Source: Siphlonurus alternatus
Lineage: Eukaryota > Arthropoda > Insecta > Ephemeroptera > Siphlonuridae
DNA: 64,000 nucleotides
Reading direction: 5' to 3'
Assembly: GCA_949825025.1 (NCBI GenBank)
Contig: OX463781.1
Coordinates: forward strand, 34,482,537-34,546,536
The position numbers were made by a program, and so were the translations under genes. How positions within the stretch are numbered: position 1 is the first letter of the stretch; each line of letters starts with the position of its first letter. The notes under the pieces are model-generated. The model worked only from the letters and a program-made list of their open reading frames with translations, ran no database searches and was not told the origin of the DNA. Shown piece by piece: positions 61,252 through 64,000 of this stretch.

Positions 61252-62229
61252 GGAACAGTCTAGCATGATTCATTGAGGGGTGCAATTGCCACATGGGGTG
61301 ACCACAGATCCCCCTCCCTCCTCCCCCTGGCATAAACATGACTAACGGAAACAACTGTCGCACGTAATGCGCAACCAGCACCAACCGAACCTTGTATTAG
61401 TGGGGGCAATTTGTAATAATAAGAGAAGCAACCGGACCTCGCCACTGCCTTATTAACTACCCTCCCCATCTCTAAGGTCATGTGTCAGTCTCTTGAGTAC
61501 AAAACTGCATTTGAACTTGAAATACAATACGATTTTTATTAATTTTGCAATTTATTTTTGCTATAAATTTTACTTTTTAGAAGCTTGAAAATCTAGAGGG
61601 TCATTAAAATGATGATAAATGAAAAATAAAACCTTTAAAAAATTAAATATTTTGTAAGATAGAAAAGGAAAATATGAAAAATTGTTATTTTTTTTATAAA
61701 ACTAAAAGCTATTGAAATTGCATTAATATTAAAAATAATTTTTTACCAAACAAAATATCACATTTCAATTGACAAAGTCTTAAATATCCACAGGAGCAAA
61801 TTTCAAAAAAGAGTGTCTACAGTGTAAATACAATTTGAGCATCAATTTTTAATTATTACTATTATACGGTAGAGTGATTAAATATTTAATTAAATATTTA
61901 CTGATGTAATGGTACATGACTTTAATTATTCAGTACTTATTGTTTATGTGTGTAGACGTGTAGAAACATGTAATAATTATGTATGTTGATGAATGATGAG
62001 AAACCTGCTTGAATGCTTGAATTATTATACTGCTTTAGAAATTCTAAAGTAATAGCATACTTCTCTCTCTCTCTCTCTCTGATAAAGTCTAGTCTAAATG
62101 GTTTCTTGAGTAATAAGTCTGTCTGATTCATGCGCGAATTGCATGCAGCCGGCTAATGGTCCGAACTAGCTTTCCTCAGCTGAACAAGAGTGCCCCAGAC
62201 TTTTCCTATTGCTGCAGCTATATAGTCTG

Positions 62230-62274
<45 letters not shown>

Positions 62275-64000
62275 TACGGCACAGCTGAGAAGCAATGCGT
62301 CTTCCTTCGTGACGTCACATTCCCAAATCGATGACGCGTTAAATAAGGAATGTGCATCACCCTTGGTTGGTTGCTCGAGGGCCTATGTAGCTGATGGTGC
62401 CCCCCTCCCTTCATATAAGTAGTGGTAAAAGTTTCTTCTTCTATTCTGTCTCTGGCAGTGTTCGTCCCGCCCCATTGAACTTGTCTCTCTGTATCACCAT
62501 CTCTCCACAAACCCTGATCACTTTTATCGCTGTGACCTTCTCAAATTTATATCATCTCAATTTAATATATTTTTTTTTTATTAAATTGACGTACTTATTT
62601 TTATTGTAAGAAGTAAAATTGATATGGCTTTCAAAGTGTATTTTAAAATGTATTATAAATTTTATATATTATATATAGTTTCTAAGGAATATTATATATT
62701 ATGAAAAAATAGTATAATCGTTTTTATATATTTTATGTAGTGATATAACCGCAATTATTTTAAAACACATAAGAAGTTAAAATAAATAATAATAAATATG
62801 TTGTTTATTATAAAAAATTAGAGATATATGCCTTTTATATAGTAATGATCTTTTTGAACTTATTATTTAAAGAATTATAAAAAACAAAAATTAAATTGTT
62901 TTATTTTACTCAATTATAAAATATGTTATAGTTTACATATCTTTAATAATTCTAGACTGACATTATTTTGTGTCCTATGTTTTTAAAAAATATTATGGTT
63001 TGCTGATTAACTGGTGAAGGGTTTCACAGTTGACGAGTGCTGCATTATTCTTTCGAAAAACCCAGGGCTGATGTTCTTCTTTTCGTTGGTTTTGCGATTT
63101 TTTGACCCGCTAATTCGAAATATTTTCAAAATATTTTTATAATATTTGGTCTGTCGCAGCAGCATTCACAAGTGTTGCATTAACCCTGATATCACCAAGG
63201 GTTTTGATCTGCAAATGAAACTGTTGGGCTATTTAACCCTGCATGTTAAATCACGATAAATGCCATGATGATTCATATTTGAACACTAATTTTAGAGCAG
63301 AAAAACTTTGTGACTGCTGCATGGCTAACTAGTTTTACAGTTTTCTTTGATGTAGCCTTTAAATTATCTCTGCGACTTTAAAAACTTGTGAGCTGGAATT
63401 TAGCCCTCTTCTCTTTTGATAATGTCACTATATAATAATGCTGTAAATAAGACTGTGATATTTTGCAACCGATTTTATAAAATTCAAATTTTGAGAATGA
63501 AGAGAGAAGAACATAAAAAATAAATTTTGATAATAAATCAAGCTATATACTTTTATATCACGTTATATATCCATTGAGTATATTAAAACTCTAAATAAAA
63601 GTACCATATATGTACCATATATAAATGAATATTGAAACCTTAAAGTAATAAACAATATTTCATCATCAAACTATTTATATACATAAAGATTTATCTTGAT
63701 TATATAACAGTAGCATATCCATCTATATTTTTTGCTCCTTGAGTTCATTTTTTTCCCCCACGTTTATATAGCGTGTTTTCAAACTGCTCTCACATGCTCA
63801 TACATTGTAGCCCGTGAGAGAAGGTAGGCACGCTGATGGCTCCCTCGAATCTCATGAACCAGAGAGAAAACGAGGCAGTCCCCGGTCTTCCTCTACTCAA
63901 GTTCACTCCATAGTCTCAGCAGTACAACATAAAGGGACATAAGGTCTATTTTAACATGTTTTAACATTGAAAGGTGAAAGCTATTAGCAGGGAAGTTTAA
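61252..64000. other. Region without supported gene
   Basis: A GC-richer patch at 61255-61490, two short (CT)n runs (62063-62081, 62233-62269), the promoter candidate, then AT-rich DNA. A last balanced patch at 63770-63930 contains TATATAG and might be regulatory, but nothing is coding by eye. Confidence 0.4.
62302..62446 (+). promoter_or_regulatory. Orphan promoter candidate with CRE, TATA and initiator
   Basis: GTGACGTCAC (CRE-type, about 62310), then TATAAG at 62414-62419 and CTATTCT with its A at 62443 (29 bp). The surrounding 62150-62530 is GC-richer and also holds (CT)n at 62233-62269. No exon is identifiable downstream before the window ends. Confidence 0.3.

Overview
The window is eukaryotic and most likely from an arthropod, possibly a decapod crustacean. 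The evidence is spliced genes with GT/AG introns (several only 54-59 nt), very AT-rich non-coding DNA, GC-rich exons, long (TA)n and (GA)n/(CT)n microsatellites, and dense hairpin transposons. The organism call is inference; no marker gene names the species.

Genes sit in the first 15.5 kb. Positions 1-12656 hold a head-to-tail array of four short-chain dehydrogenase/reductase (SDR) genes on the + strand, resembling the DHRS11 / farnesol dehydrogenase-like branch. The first is cut by the window edge (only its last two exons remain). The other three (939-3603, 4691-8508, 9064-12656) can each be assembled into six exons with identical intron phases, giving 257, 259 and 256 residues. Their NAD(P)-binding first exon is almost identical between copies, while the C-terminal substrate-side exon has diverged, which suggests one duplicated enzyme diversifying in substrate. 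Each full copy has GATAAG motifs 35-90 bp before its ATG. Next, 13813-15452 is a two-exon gene for a 197-residue secreted protein built from two copies of one eight-cysteine module, with a clear TATA box and initiator. I do not recognise its family.

The remaining ~48 kb has no gene I can support. It is mostly mobile-element debris: 5'-truncated LINE reverse-transcriptase relics (4898-6288, 11684-12600, 17877-19510, 29965-30165), a 5S-rRNA-derived SINE (15561-15958), a short retroposon (57283-57529), a foldback element with ~690-bp arms (38461-40464), and many hairpin MITEs. The clearest theme is elements flanked by the tetranucleotide TTAA, the target duplication expected of piggyBac-type transposition. 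Three of these insertions can be proven inside the window because an un-inserted copy of the same site is also present (38910-38913, 25497-25503, 60648-60656).

A 2.4-kb segment is tandemly repeated at 55561-58806 and 58821-61251. The first unit is ~815 bp longer, and the difference is accounted for by three clean insertions (a retroposon, a TTAA hairpin and a TTA hairpin). Transposons also affect genes: one LINE sits between the likely branch point and the acceptor of SDR copy 2 intron 1 with a 6-bp target duplication, another ends about 20 nt before the last acceptor of SDR copy 3, and a TTAA hairpin lies 13 nt inside the intron of the cysteine-rich gene.
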